Of a DNA stretch of 64,000 nucleotides, positions 26,931-36,140 are shown one piece after another. Numbering within the stretch: position 1 is the first letter of the stretch; every line of letters begins with the position of its first letter. The stretch covers positions 48,301 to 112,300 of the forward strand of contig NZ_CAKZTI010000054.1 of NCBI RefSeq assembly GCF_937921625.1, in the 5' to 3' direction. The translations under genes were made by a program, and so were the position numbers. Origin of the DNA: an uncultured Campylobacter sp. GTDB lineage: Bacteria > Campylobacterota > Campylobacteria > Campylobacterales > Campylobacteraceae. The notes below the pieces were generated by a model. The model was not told where the DNA came from and made no database searches. It saw only the letters and a list, made by a program, of their open reading frames with translations.

Positions 26931-27788
26931 AAAATCTCCTTGCTTCGTTTTAAAATTTGGCGGCTTAGGCGTAGCGCCCGCGAACGCTACGGCGGCGCTA
27001 CGTCTCGTCGGTCGCCGCTATCGTATTGCCTCGGCGTTATTGCGCCGCCCACACTGCTGCTTCACTTATACGCTCCGTCGCCATCATCGTATCGCGCGTT
27101 TGCGCTACTTGCACTGCGCTTTCCCTACATACGCATCCTGTCAATCGCGGTTGCCATATTGCGGCATTTTATGCTGTCGCCGCCGCAATCGCGCCGCGCC
27201 CTTGTGCTGCCGATCCGCCGTCACGGCCGCGCTGCTCGCTTCGATCGTAGCACCGTTACGATGATGATTTGCCCGAGCGAAGGTTATGTCATACGGCGCC
27301 GAGTAGGTACGTATTGCCGCTCCGCTTCTCGACTACGGCGTGCCGTCTGCGCCGCCGATGTGTTACGCGCCATCCGACGCGCTACCGATTTATCGCTACG
27401 CCCGCGCATCGCGCCGCTGCCGTAGCCCGTTCATTTAGCACGCCGTTACGCTACCGATCGAGGCTCGGTCTAAAATTTTATTTAGGCGCCGTCTTCTTGG
27501 CGGATCATTTCGCGTTTAAATTTTACTGACTTAAATTTTCGCACAGAACGTGATCGCACGCCAGCTATCGATTTCCAAGCCACTTGTCACGCCGTAGTGC
27601 TTGCCTGCTGCCGACTGCGTGCGAGCGCCTAGCCGTACGGGTGCCGATGCCCATGTATGCGAGAACTTAGCGTCTAGGCTAAATTTTATCGCCGCTTAAT
27701 ATAAATGAGTAATTTTAATAAATCTGGATTTAAAAAGATATGAATTTAAAGGCGAAATCCATGCCGCGTGAAATTTAAACGGCCGAAT
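26931..27788. other. 858-bp gene-free stretch with a GC-rich, low-complexity core
   Basis: From about 26960 to 27460 the DNA is GC-rich and rich in CG/GC steps, with loose repeats such as CGTATCGCGC and CGCCGATG, and almost lacks the AATTTTAAAATTT words of other spacers. Several frames stay open here, but the translations are Arg/Ala/Pro/Cys-rich with no domain, so I do not call a gene. The rest is ordinary AT-rich spacer. Confidence 0.55.
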
Positions 27789-29198
27789 TTAAAGCTCTAT
27801 AGTCCGCTCAAATATGTCCTCAAGCCCCGTTTGATGCACGATCGCTAGCATGCCGAGGCTCGGCAGATCCGTACGCAGACCCAGTAGCAGCTCGCGCGCC
27901 GAGGCGAGATCGAGCGCGGACGTGATCTCGTCTGCGAAAACAAAGCTCGGCTTGTGGTAATGAATACGTGCGAAACTAAGCCGCTGCGCCTCCCCGCCGC
28001 TTAAAATTTTAACGTAATTGGCGCGCGAGTTTAGCATGCAGGCAAATTTTTTAAGCCCTACGCGGCGTAAAATTTCTAAAAATTCCGCGTCGTCTGCGCG
28101 CGGCGGCTGCGGATAAGCGATAAGCTCTTTTAGGCTAAGCGGCGCTAGATAGGGCTTTTGCGGGATAAACATCACGCCCGTATGCGGCAGGCTGATCTCA
28201 CCGCGGCCGTATCTCCAAAGACCCGCCGCGTAGCGCAGAGCCGTGCTTTTGCCCGCGCCGCTCTTGCCTCGTAGCATTATAAACTGCGCGGGCGCAAGCT
28301 CGAAGCGTAGATCCTCGATCAGCGGCTCGCCCGCAGGCGTGAAGACCGACAAGCCCTCGCAACGAGCGGAATTTTCGTCGCTTTGTTTGACGCAAGTACG
28401 CAGATTTGCGCTCTCGCCGTCCATGCGCGAAATGAACTCATAGATCCTCTGCACGCTCGCCGCCCACTCCATGATCTGCTTATAGTAGTCCATAAACCAC
28501 GCAAATCCGTCCTGCACGCTGTAAAACGCCGAGCGCGCCTGCATCATGTCGCCAAAGCTCATCGCGCGCGACAAATACAGCGGCAAGCAGGCAAAGATCG
28601 GGATTAAATTCGTGATTTTTAGGTAGCTTGCTGAAAAGCATTCGAGGCGAAATTCCGTATTCATGATACTGCGCCAGTTTCTCATGATCTCGCCGAAGCT
28701 CGCGCGAAAGCGGCCGCGCTCGGCATCCTCTCCGCGCATAAAGGCTACTGCTTCTGCGTTTTCGCGCACGAGCAGCAGATCCGAGCGGTAGTCGGCTTCG
28801 GCGCGCTGCTTGGCAAAATTTAGCCCCCTAAGCCTGCGCCCGATGAGATGCGTAATCAGCGAGCAAATTAGCGTATAAAGGAGCGCTACGTAGAGCAAAA
28901 AGCCTTCGATCTCAAAGCGCATGCCGAAAATTTCAAATTTCAATACCTTCGAGACCTGCCACAAGATCGCAACGAAGGCGATGAGCTTGGCGAGATTATA
29001 GACGAGCGATTTTACGAGATCGACGCTTTTTTGCACGAGCAGCAGGCTGTCCTCGGCGATACGCTGATCGGGGTTGTCTAGCTTTGCGATCGTTTTTGAA
29101 ATTTCACAATCTGCGCGAGTTTTGGATGAAATTTTATTCTCGCTTGCGCCGCTTTGCCCTGCTGCATTTTGCTCCGCCGTGCTCGGTAAAATTTTCAA
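27789..29198 (-). CDS. YddA/SbmA-type ABC exporter, C-terminal part (frameshifted gene)
   Basis: About 469 codons carrying the remaining transmembrane helices and ATPase of an ABC-D-like exporter (ABC_membrane_2 type). After a low-complexity stretch comes the family motif NPDQRIAED, then helices, Walker A GKSGAGKST, signature LSGGEAQR, Walker B FVFADE and switch His (IVHQTG). The upstream helices lie in the next frame (29134-29691). The TTG opening of this frame has no ribosome site. Together the two parts make one gene interrupted in a variable linker; product may be absent unless frameshifting occurs. Confidence 0.75.
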   Translation of the reverse strand: MKILPSTAEQNAAGQSGASENKISSKTRADCEISKTIAKLDNPDQRIAEDSLLLVQKSVDLVKSLVYNLAKLIAFVAILWQVSKVLKFEIFGMRFEIEGFLLYVALLYTLICSLITHLIGRRLRGLNFAKQRAEADYRSDLLLVRENAEAVAFMRGEDAERGRFRASFGEIMRNWRSIMNTEFRLECFSASYLKITNLIPIFACLPLYLSRAMSFGDMMQARSAFYSVQDGFAWFMDYYKQIMEWAASVQRIYEFISRMDGESANLRTCVKQSDENSARCEGLSVFTPAGEPLIEDLRFELAPAQFIMLRGKSGAGKSTALRYAAGLWRYGRGEISLPHTGVMFIPQKPYLAPLSLKELIAYPQPPRADDAEFLEILRRVGLKKFACMLNSRANYVKILSGGEAQRLSFARIHYHKPSFVFADEITSALDLASARELLLGLRTDLPSLGMLAIVHQTGLEDIFERTIEL

Positions 29199-29691
29199 GC
29201 CCCTTTACGTCTCCATGCAAAGCCGCGCTATCCGCTTCGGCTGCGGAATACTCTGCGCGCTCGTTTAAATTTTCATCTAAATTTGCGTCGCCAGGTTTTT
29301 CTAAATTTGATCCGCCCCTGGCGCTAAAATTCCTCCCAAGGCTCGTGCGGTAGAAGTTGGCGTTATGTAGCCATTTGCGCTCCATCATCGCGCTTAGCCG
29401 CTCGCGCCAGACGATTACAAGCAGTTTACGAAGCCAGTTGCCGCAGACGATGAAAAGCACGATGAGCGCCGTGTAGAGCAAAAACTCGCCCACGAGCGCG
29501 GGGATCAGCTCGCCTTTAAGCTCGCTTAGCGCGTCGTAAAAGCGCTTATCCCACGCGTTCATCAGCACGCTGATTTTGATGATAGCGAGACTAAAACCAA
29601 GCGCGAGCAGCAGCAGCGCCCACAGCTTCGCCGCCCCCTCGCCGAACCAGTGCGGACGTAGAATTTCAAAAAATTGCTTTAGCGTTTTCAA
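29134..29691 (-). CDS. YddA/SbmA-type ABC exporter, N-terminal part (frameshifted gene)
   Basis: 185 codons: ILRPHWFGEGAAKLWALLLLAL opens the first helix, then MNAWDKRFYDALSELK and RERLSAMMERKWLHNANFYRT, the N-terminal half of a YddA-type transporter. After residue 122 a roughly 60-residue Ala/Glu/Asn-rich insert (GDANLDENLNERAEYS) with spacer-like ENF/NFS units runs to a stop, overlapping the other part by 65 bp in another frame. The homologous transporters pass directly from the FYR segment to NPDQRIAED. Adjacent to a siderophore-type receptor gene, so siderophore or peptide transport is plausible. Confidence 0.7.
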   Translation of the reverse strand: MKTLKQFFEILRPHWFGEGAAKLWALLLLALGFSLAIIKISVLMNAWDKRFYDALSELKGELIPALVGEFLLYTALIVLFIVCGNWLRKLLVIVWRERLSAMMERKWLHNANFYRTSLGRNFSARGGSNLEKPGDANLDENLNERAEYSAAEADSAALHGDVKGLENFTEHGGAKCSRAKRRKRE

Positions 29692-30073
29692 ATTTTCTCT
29701 TTAAATTTTAAAATTTAGCGCCGGTTACAGCGAGATCGCGGGATTAAATTTGATCCCGCAGACTCGCGAGCGAATTTTATGCTCGCAAGTCTGTGCGTTT
29801 AATTCGCTTGGAATTTCGCGAAATTAAATTTATCGCCCCTGCCCGCGATCGCCCGCACTAATCAATCGCTAATCAACCAAATCGCGAGCTAAATTTTAAT
29901 CCCGCGGCTTCGTTTAAATTTTACCCGCCTCGCTATGTGCTACTTGCGACAAAGCTTAGCCTCGCGCCTCTGTGCCCGCTTCATCCGCGCTCTTATAAAG
30001 CGCGGAATTTATCCAAGGCCGCGTGCGAGTTCGGTCAGTCCGAGTTCGCATAAGCGCAAAATTCCATCCGCAC
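29692..30073. other. 382-bp spacer with two adjoining hairpins
   Basis: Apart from the paired hairpins at 29738-29796 (described separately) I see no gene or RNA. Lies between the receptor gene (30074) and the ABC exporter. Confidence 0.6.
29738..29796. repeat. Two back-to-back hairpins
   Basis: GCGGGAT/ATCCCGC (29738-29744 and 29753-29759) is a perfect seven-pair stem. It abuts CAGACTCGCGAGC/GCTCGCAAGTCTG (29759-29771 and 29781-29793), thirteen positions with one mismatch. Neither has a T run, so a rho-independent terminator is unlikely; an mRNA end or a protein site is possible. Confidence 0.5.
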
Positions 30074-32578
30074 CTAATACGTATAATTTAACGTCAACAT
30101 AAAATTCCGCGGCTCGCCGTAGTAATTATTCATCCCCGCGACGCGATTTTGCGTATTTTGAAAATACTTCTTATCCGTGATGTTTTTGACCGCAAAATTT
30201 ACGCTAAAGTGCTTGTCAAAATGATAGCCGACATTTGCGTCCCACAGCGCGTAAGCCTTCTGCTCGGGAGCTACGTAATTTACGTTTTGATAGAATCCCG
30301 ACGTGGCGCTTTGGTATCGCATACCGACGCCAAATATCAGCTTGCGCTGAGCGGAAAATGGAATTTCGTAATTCGTATAAATTTTAAAAAGATGCTTCGG
30401 AATATATTTTTTCGCATTGGCGCCCTTGCTATAATCGACCGTCGTAGAATTCGCCTTCTCGCTTTTTAGATATTCGCTGCGATTAAACGTATAGCCCGCA
30501 AACACTTTCCAACTATCCGTTATCTCTCCTTGCGCCTCTACATCGACGCCTCTGCTTCGCACCTTGCCCTCGGCGATAGAGTAATTCGTATTTAGCGGAT
30601 CTTGAATAGCTCTATTTTCTTGGATTATCTGAAATAGCGCAATGCTGGTATTTAACGCGCCTTCAAAATACTCGCCCTTTACGCCGGTTTCTACGTTGTA
30701 TCCAACTACGGGATCTAATATCTCACCGTTTCTGTCGGTAGAACTTTGCGGTTTAAAAATTTCCGCATAGCTTACATACCAGCTGTGATTTTGCGTAAAA
30801 TCCCACGTTAGCCCCGCATACGGCGCAAAATGTACTTTCGTAGGTCTGTCTCGCTTGCCGGTCTCGTTCGGATAGATATAGTCTTTCAGATAGGCGTTAT
30901 ATTTTACTCTGGAATATCGTCCGCCCAATAATATATGCCAATCCTCGCTGAGATTGTATCTGGTGCCTAGGCTAATAGCAGATTGATAAATTCTATTGTA
31001 TTGCGTATAATCCTGGGCAAGGCTGCTTCGATTGTTCCAATCAGGCTCTAGGATCAAGTCTTTGTTCCAGTTGTAAATACCCATTCCAAGCGAGTTTAGA
31101 GTTAAATTTGTCGGATATTTTCTATTGTTGCTAAATTTTTCTCTCGATGCCGAGCCGTCTATAAAGAATTCGTGTTTGTTGCCGAAAAGCTCATACTTAC
31201 CTTCGAGCCCGATTTTTGCGGCGACCTCTTTGGAGGTATTTTCATATTTTTGTCTCCTTACATTATGCGACGTAGTGCCGTTATAAGGATTTACTCCGCC
31301 TAGGGAGCCAAATTTAAACATACCTTTGCTATCGGTATAATTCACTTTCACGTAGGCTTTCGTATCGTCGCTCAATTCATGGCTTAGCTCGGTAAAGGCG
31401 TTGTATTTTCTATACTCGCTTCTATCCCAATTCGAGCCGAAATAGCTTTTGCGGCTTAAATTTAAAAGATTTCCCCGCTCGTCTATAACCGGAACGCCGA
31501 AAACATCATAAACGCCTCTTGATTTTTGATAGATCACGCCCGTGCTTAGCAAAGTCTTCTCACCGATGTCAAAGTCAAATAATCCACCCACCGCGCTGCG
31601 CCAGCCGTTAGCGTAATGTTTGTAAGCGCCCTCTTTGCCTGCTACGCCGATCAAGCGTCCGCGCACGGTGCCGCTTTGATTTATCGCATCCGTTACGTCG
31701 ATCATGCTACGGTAATTATCCCGACTTCCGCCGCTTAGGCTTGCGTTAAAACCAAATTCATCGCTAGGGCGCTTACGAACTAAATTTACCGTACCGCCGG
31801 GCTCGCCGTTGCTTTGAGTAAGCCCCGCTACACCGCGCAAAACCTCGACGCGGTCGTAAAAAGCAAGATCGGTAAATTCTTTTGAAAAGCCCAAAGGACC
31901 TTGCACAGAGGAGGAAACCGAGCTAATCATTCCGTCTTCTTGGATATTATCTATATCAAATCCGCGCGAGTTTATACGCATTCTGCCGCTGTCGTTACGC
32001 AGCGTAATCCCCGGAGTATAGCGTAGCGCGCTATCTACGTTGTTTAAATTTAGATCCTTTATCACTTGATTCGATACGACCGATACCGACTGCGGCGTCT
32101 CTCTTATGCTTAAATTTAGCCCCGTCGCGGTACTCATATTGCCCGTCGTATAAGAGCCGGTGCCCTCGGTAGTGGACAGATCGGCCTTACCCGTGACGTT
32201 TATGGTGCCAAGGTTATCGCCGTCTGAGCTCCGCGGCGTAGAATTTGCTGCGCTATTGCTTTGCGACGTGGAATTTTGTGCAACGCCTTTAGTAGCGGGG
32301 CTTACGACGGCGTTGCCCTGCGGCGCGGAATTTACGGTGGTAGGGTTTCGAGGATTTTGCGTAGAGCTTTTCGGCGCCGCATTATTGGCGGCGAAATTTG
32401 AAGCAGACGGCGCGGAGCTCCGTGATACGGCGGCTGCATGTGAGCTTTGCGACGACGAAATTTTAGAGGTGGAGCTCGCGACGGACGAGTTTTGAGAAGC
32501 GCCGCTATTTTGCGCCACAGTAAGCCAAAACGGCGAGCAAAGTAGCGCCAAAGAGAGTAAAATTTTACCCTTTTTCAT
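30074..32578 (-). CDS. TonB-dependent siderophore receptor (FhuE/FpvA-type)
   Basis: 834-residue outer-membrane receptor. Signal peptide about 1-22, then about 100 residues rich in Ser, Asn, Ala and Gln with no fold, then the plug (GTINVTGKADLS, LSIRETPQSVSVVSNQVIKD, PGITLRNDSGRMRINSRGFD, VEVLRGVAGLTQSNGEPGGTVNL), which is the ferric-siderophore subfamily pattern, and a barrel ending in FMLTLNYTY. The low-complexity linker is unusual in length. AAAAAGGATTTTT precedes ATG 32578, and an upstream element matches that of the receptor at 26186. Confidence 0.88.
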   Translation of the reverse strand: MKKGKILLSLALLCSPFWLTVAQNSGASQNSSVASSTSKISSSQSSHAAAVSRSSAPSASNFAANNAAPKSSTQNPRNPTTVNSAPQGNAVVSPATKGVAQNSTSQSNSAANSTPRSSDGDNLGTINVTGKADLSTTEGTGSYTTGNMSTATGLNLSIRETPQSVSVVSNQVIKDLNLNNVDSALRYTPGITLRNDSGRMRINSRGFDIDNIQEDGMISSVSSSVQGPLGFSKEFTDLAFYDRVEVLRGVAGLTQSNGEPGGTVNLVRKRPSDEFGFNASLSGGSRDNYRSMIDVTDAINQSGTVRGRLIGVAGKEGAYKHYANGWRSAVGGLFDFDIGEKTLLSTGVIYQKSRGVYDVFGVPVIDERGNLLNLSRKSYFGSNWDRSEYRKYNAFTELSHELSDDTKAYVKVNYTDSKGMFKFGSLGGVNPYNGTTSHNVRRQKYENTSKEVAAKIGLEGKYELFGNKHEFFIDGSASREKFSNNRKYPTNLTLNSLGMGIYNWNKDLILEPDWNNRSSLAQDYTQYNRIYQSAISLGTRYNLSEDWHILLGGRYSRVKYNAYLKDYIYPNETGKRDRPTKVHFAPYAGLTWDFTQNHSWYVSYAEIFKPQSSTDRNGEILDPVVGYNVETGVKGEYFEGALNTSIALFQIIQENRAIQDPLNTNYSIAEGKVRSRGVDVEAQGEITDSWKVFAGYTFNRSEYLKSEKANSTTVDYSKGANAKKYIPKHLFKIYTNYEIPFSAQRKLIFGVGMRYQSATSGFYQNVNYVAPEQKAYALWDANVGYHFDKHFSVNFAVKNITDKKYFQNTQNRVAGMNNYYGEPRNFMLTLNYTY

Positions 32579-32622
32579 AAAAATCCTTTTTAGATTTTAT
32601 AATCCATATCAATTTACTGGCG

Positions 32623-32657
32623 GGATTATCTTACAATTCCTCTTAAATAATAATAAA
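32623..32657 (-). promoter_or_regulatory. AT-rich element shared with the first receptor gene, candidate Fur site
   Basis: Minus-strand TTTATTATTATTTAA, GAGGAATTGTAAGATAAT. Lies about 45-80 bp before the receptor start. Matches the element at 26235-26271 except for a four-base TCAA that the other has after the first block. Confidence 0.5.
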
Positions 32658-32876
32658 ATTTTTAATAAACTAAATCATAAAATTTTATATGCAATTACTA
32701 ATTTAACGGAATTTAATAAGATCTATTGACGAATTTTTAAGAAAAATTTATATGGATTTTAAAAAGTATATGAATTTGAGAAGCAAAGGATTTAAGAATT
32801 TTAAATTCTAAAATTCCGCCGCTTTAAAATAACGTAAGCGACGGAATTTGGCGTTTATCGGTGTTTGGTCTTGCGA

Positions 32877-33722
32877 TTACGATAGCACTAGCACCGGTAC
32901 AAGTGCATTGTGCAAGATATCCTCGGAGACGCTGCCTAAAAAGAGCTTTTTGAAAAACCCTTTCGTAAAGGCACCGGTAGCGATCAGATCGAGGTTATTG
33001 GCGCGGCGATATTTGATGATCTCATCGGCGGGAACTTCGGCTTGGATGCATTTGAAAGTGGCATTTTGAGTGCCTAAAATTTCGCGCGCCAGATCCAGCA
33101 TCCGCTCGCCCTCTGTGGCACCCGCATTGATGTGCAAGACATGCTTATGTGCGCTCGCAAGAAGCTTTGAGCTCTTTATAAACTCAAGCGTGCGTTTCGC
33201 CGCGTCAGTGCCGTCAAACGCGATGAGCACGGAGTTAATCGGCGAAAATTCTTTATTTACGAGCAGCGACGGCACGTGAAGCTCCTTTATCAGCACGCTT
33301 GCGTTAAAGCCTACGTCCTCGTTATTTGAGCCCTTGATACCGAGTACAAAAATTTCGGCTTCGTCCTTGTACTCGGCGATAACGTCGATAAAATCGCCAT
33401 CTTTGATGATCTTACTCGCCTTTACGCCCGCAACAGTCGCAGCGCAGATATATTCATCCAGCATCGCTTCGGCTTCTTCGTGGTCCTTTTCCGCATCCAC
33501 GCCGCCTAGTGTGGGACTTCCGTAGCTATTTGCAAGGATATCATTCTCTCCTAGGACGATCCCGCCTGCGGCTAGCCCATAAAAATTCTCACCAAGCTCC
33601 GGGATTTCAACCACGTGAATAAACACGAGCTCGGCACCCAAGGTTTTAGCGACGTAAATTCCGTAATCTCTAACCGCCGGGGCAAGCGCATTTTGATCGA
33701 CGCAAGTGATGACCTTTTTCAT
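32877..33722 (-). CDS. Tandem universal stress protein (UspA family)
   Basis: 281-residue cytoplasmic protein with two Usp domains (about 1-145 and 146-281). The second keeps the ATP-binding pattern ATGAFTKGFFKKLFLGSVSEDIL and PVLVLS; the first (VLGIKGSNNEDVGFNASVLI) has lost part of it. Usp tandem proteins respond to growth arrest or stress. AAAAGGACG precedes ATG 33722. Confidence 0.88.
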   Translation of the reverse strand: MKKVITCVDQNALAPAVRDYGIYVAKTLGAELVFIHVVEIPELGENFYGLAAGGIVLGENDILANSYGSPTLGGVDAEKDHEEAEAMLDEYICAATVAGVKASKIIKDGDFIDVIAEYKDEAEIFVLGIKGSNNEDVGFNASVLIKELHVPSLLVNKEFSPINSVLIAFDGTDAAKRTLEFIKSSKLLASAHKHVLHINAGATEGERMLDLAREILGTQNATFKCIQAEVPADEIIKYRRANNLDLIATGAFTKGFFKKLFLGSVSEDILHNALVPVLVLS

Positions 33723-34014
33723 TTTTCGTCCTTTTTAAAGATAAAATTTTAATCAAAATAAGCTTATCAAATTTTGTATAAAAGTTATTTAAATTCGTCA
33801 GATTTGAATGCGGAGCGGGCGATTTTGCAAAATTTCAAAGCCGTGCCGCAATAGGTTTGTAAGGCGTGGGCGCGCTTGTGGTAAGCTAGCTCAGGCTCAG
33901 CTGACAGCGATCGAGTAGTTGCAGCGTAGTAGGCGACTAAAAAGCGTTGCGGACGCGGCAGACAAGGTGCGGCGCGGGCGGTTTTAAAATTTATCAAGCC
34001 GCTAAAAGCGCGGT

Positions 34015-34271
34015 TCAAAGCGCCGTTATTGCGATTAGTAGCCCAAAGATGATCCCCGGGAAATTCGCCGCGGCGAGCGGATAGTCCTTTTTGGGCTTTA
34101 AAAGACCGTAGCTAAGCTATATCGTGCAGTTTATCGCGGCTGCGAGCGGCTGGAGAAACGGGACTTTGTTGCCGTCTAAATTTGCCATTATGTTCGGCAC
34201 ATAAGATACGTACATGATGACCGACAGGCATGTGCCTCCCAACCTAAAATTTGTAAATTTCTTTCGCTCAT
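34015..34271 (-). pseudogene. SemiSWEET sugar transporter gene, frameshifted and with an internal stop
   Basis: On the minus strand AGGAAAGCAG and ATG 34271 open MSERNLQILGW; one missing base near 34236 shifts into GTCLSVIMYVSYVPNIMANLD and FLQPLAAAINCTI. TAG at 34117-34119 sits where the family has Trp (INCTIW), after which LSYGLLKPKKDYPLAAANFPGIIFGLL continues to TGA at 34015. The whole is an 85-residue three-helix SemiSWEET (PQ-loop) protein, complete in length but broken twice. Confidence 0.7.
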
Positions 34272-34680
34272 CTGCTTTCCTTGTTTTTAAGATACGTTTC
34301 AAATTTACGAATGAAACGGAGCGGGATTTTAATACACCAAAGATAAGAAACAAATTAAAAGATAGCAAAGGGCGGGATTTGCCTTTAAAAATTTATCGCG
34401 GCAGCTCCTTGCCCGCTCGCGTCTGCGTAAATTTTAAAGAGGCATTTGAGGCGCGCATTTTAAAACGGCGAAATTTAAAATGCCAGGCGGCGCGGCGATA
34501 GAATTTAAATTTAAAAGGCGGAATTTCAAGCGGAGTTTGCGGCTAAATTTAAAGTAAAATTTGCCGAGGCAAAAGCCATTAAATACGTTGCCCCAAAGGC
34601 TAGCGGTTAAATTTAAAGTAAAATTTTGCAGCATAATCGTAACAAAATTTTGAAAATATGAGGATTAAATTTTAAAAGAC
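34272..34680. other. 409-bp spacer with a direct repeat
   Basis: No gene. Two near-identical copies (GCGGYTAAATTTAAAG then TAAAATTT-TGC) lie at 34539-34564 and 34603-34629, 64 bp apart. AT palindromes are frequent. Confidence 0.6.
34539..34629. repeat. 26-bp direct repeat, two copies
   Basis: Copy 1 at 34539-34564 and copy 2 at 34603-34629 share GCGG, TAAATTTAAAG and TAAAATTT with one substitution and a one-base T-run difference. Confidence 0.6.
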
Positions 34681-35748
34681 TTAATAGCCGGCGTTTGCGA
34701 TCGCTTCGGCTTGAGAGTGCGCGATGAGCGGATCTATGATCTCGTCGAACAAACCGCCCGCCATGATCGCATCCAGGCGGTAAAGCGTTAAATTTATGCG
34801 GTGGTCGCTGATGCGATTTTGCGGATAGTTGTAGGTACGAATTCGCCCCGAGCGGTCGCCGGTGCCTACCTGATCCTTGCGATCTTTGCGCTCTTTCTCT
34901 AAGCGCTCCTGCTCCTGCATATCGTAAAGACGCGCCTTTAGCACCTTCATCGCCGCCTCTTTGTTTTTGTGTTGATCTTTGCCGTCTTGGTTGGTGACGA
35001 CTAAGCCGGTCGGGATGTGAGTGATGCGAACGGCGCTATCGGTGGTATTTACGGACTGCCCACCGTGGCCGGAGCTGCGCATAACGTCGATGCGAAGGTC
35101 ATTTGGGTTGATCTGTATCTCGCTATCCTCGATCTCAGGCATCACGGCGACGGTGATCGCGGAGGTATGTACCCTGCCCTGGCTCTCCGTTTCGGGGACG
35201 CGCTGCACGCGGTGGGTACCGCCTTCAAATTTCAGCCGCGAATACGCTCCCGCGCCCTTTACGAGCAAGATCGCTTCTTTGTAGCCGCCGACGCTGCCTT
35301 CGCTAGTGCTTACGATCTCGCATTTATAGCCGCGAAGATCGGCGTAGCGCAGATACGCGCCTAGCAGATCGCCCGCAAACAGCGCCGCTTCGTCGCCGCC
35401 TGTACCGGCGCGGATCTCCAAAAAGATATTCTTATCGTCGTTGGGGTCTTTTGGAAGCAGCAAAATTTTGATTTTTTCTTCGAGCTGCGGCTTTTGCGTC
35501 TCTAAGCTTTTAAGCTCCTCTTTGGCTAGCTCGCCGAGATCGGCATCGCTTAGCAGGGCTTTGTTTTCTTCGATCTGATCTAAAATTTTAAGATACTCGC
35601 TAGCCGCCTCTTTGATCGGCTCGATATTGCGCTGCTCCTTAGATAATGCAGTCATATTGGCGATATCCGCGGTAACAGCGGGATCGCTAAGCATGCGCGA
35701 AAGCTCGTCATAGCGATCCAAAAAAGGCTTTAGTTTATCGGCTAGCAT
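34681..35748 (-). CDS. prfA: Peptide chain release factor 1
   Basis: 355-residue RF1 that reads UAA and UAG and triggers peptide release. GGQ (229-231) in [20 protein letters not shown] is the catalytic loop; the codon-recognition loop reads PET (185-187) in [15 protein letters not shown], where the usual RF1 tripeptide is PxT. Normal length. Lies 24 bp after rpsT and shares its promoter. Confidence 0.95.
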   Translation of the reverse strand: MLADKLKPFLDRYDELSRMLSDPAVTADIANMTALSKEQRNIEPIKEAASEYLKILDQIEENKALLSDADLGELAKEELKSLETQKPQLEEKIKILLLPKDPNDDKNIFLEIRAGTGGDEAALFAGDLLGAYLRYADLRGYKCEIVSTSEGSVGGYKEAILLVKGAGAYSRLKFEGGTHRVQRVPETESQGRVHTSAITVAVMPEIEDSEIQINPNDLRIDVMRSSGHGGQSVNTTDSAVRITHIPTGLVVTNQDGKDQHKNKEAAMKVLKARLYDMQEQERLEKERKDRKDQVGTGDRSGRIRTYNYPQNRISDHRINLTLYRLDAIMAGGLFDEIIDPLIAHSQAEAIANAGY

Positions 35749-35772
35749 TTAAATTTTATGCGTAAGGAGCGC

Positions 35773-36045
35773 TTACGCGGCGGTTTTTAAAGAATTTACG
35801 AGTTTGGCTAGGCGGCTTACTTTTCTGCTCGCGGCCTGTTTTTTCAAAAAGCCCCTGCTTACGAAGCTGTGGAAGCTTTCATTAGCCGTTTTTAGAGCCT
35901 GAGTCGCTGCGTCTAGATCCTTGCTCTCGACCGCCTCTCTTACGGCTTTTGTGATATTTTTTACTCTGGTGCGATAAAATCTATTTCGCTCCGTTCTTTT
36001 TATGGTTTGTCTCGCGCGTTTTTCGGCGGATTTGTGATTTGCCAT
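35773..36045 (-). CDS. rpsT: 30S ribosomal protein S20
   Basis: 90 residues, Lys/Arg-rich, starting [30 protein letters not shown], the S20 signature; binds 16S rRNA in the small subunit. AAAAGGAACG precedes ATG 36045. First gene of the rpsT-prfA unit, the usual order in Campylobacter. Confidence 0.95.
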   Translation of the reverse strand: MANHKSAEKRARQTIKRTERNRFYRTRVKNITKAVREAVESKDLDAATQALKTANESFHSFVSRGFLKKQAASRKVSRLAKLVNSLKTAA

Positions 36046-36077
36046 AACGTTCCTTTTCGGTTAAATTTGAACCTGCG

Positions 36078-36083
36078 ATTATA
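36078..36083 (-). promoter_or_regulatory. -10 element of rpsT-prfA
   Basis: TATAAT on the minus strand, 32 bases before ATG 36045. Confidence 0.6.
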
Positions 36084-36140
36084 CGTAAAAAATATTTAAT
36101 CGACGCTTAATTTAAGCGGTATTTAAAACTTGTTTTGCTC

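Noticed and set aside
26940..27529. Open frames of 74-161 codons in the GC-rich spacer
   Set aside because: Several frames open at once, Arg/Cys/Ala/Pro-rich translation, no ribosome sites and no known domain; this fits composition rather than a gene.
35761..35779. Terminator between rpsT and prfA
   Set aside because: A seven-pair hairpin (GCGTAAG/CTTACGC) without a T run, in a spacer where co-transcription is expected.
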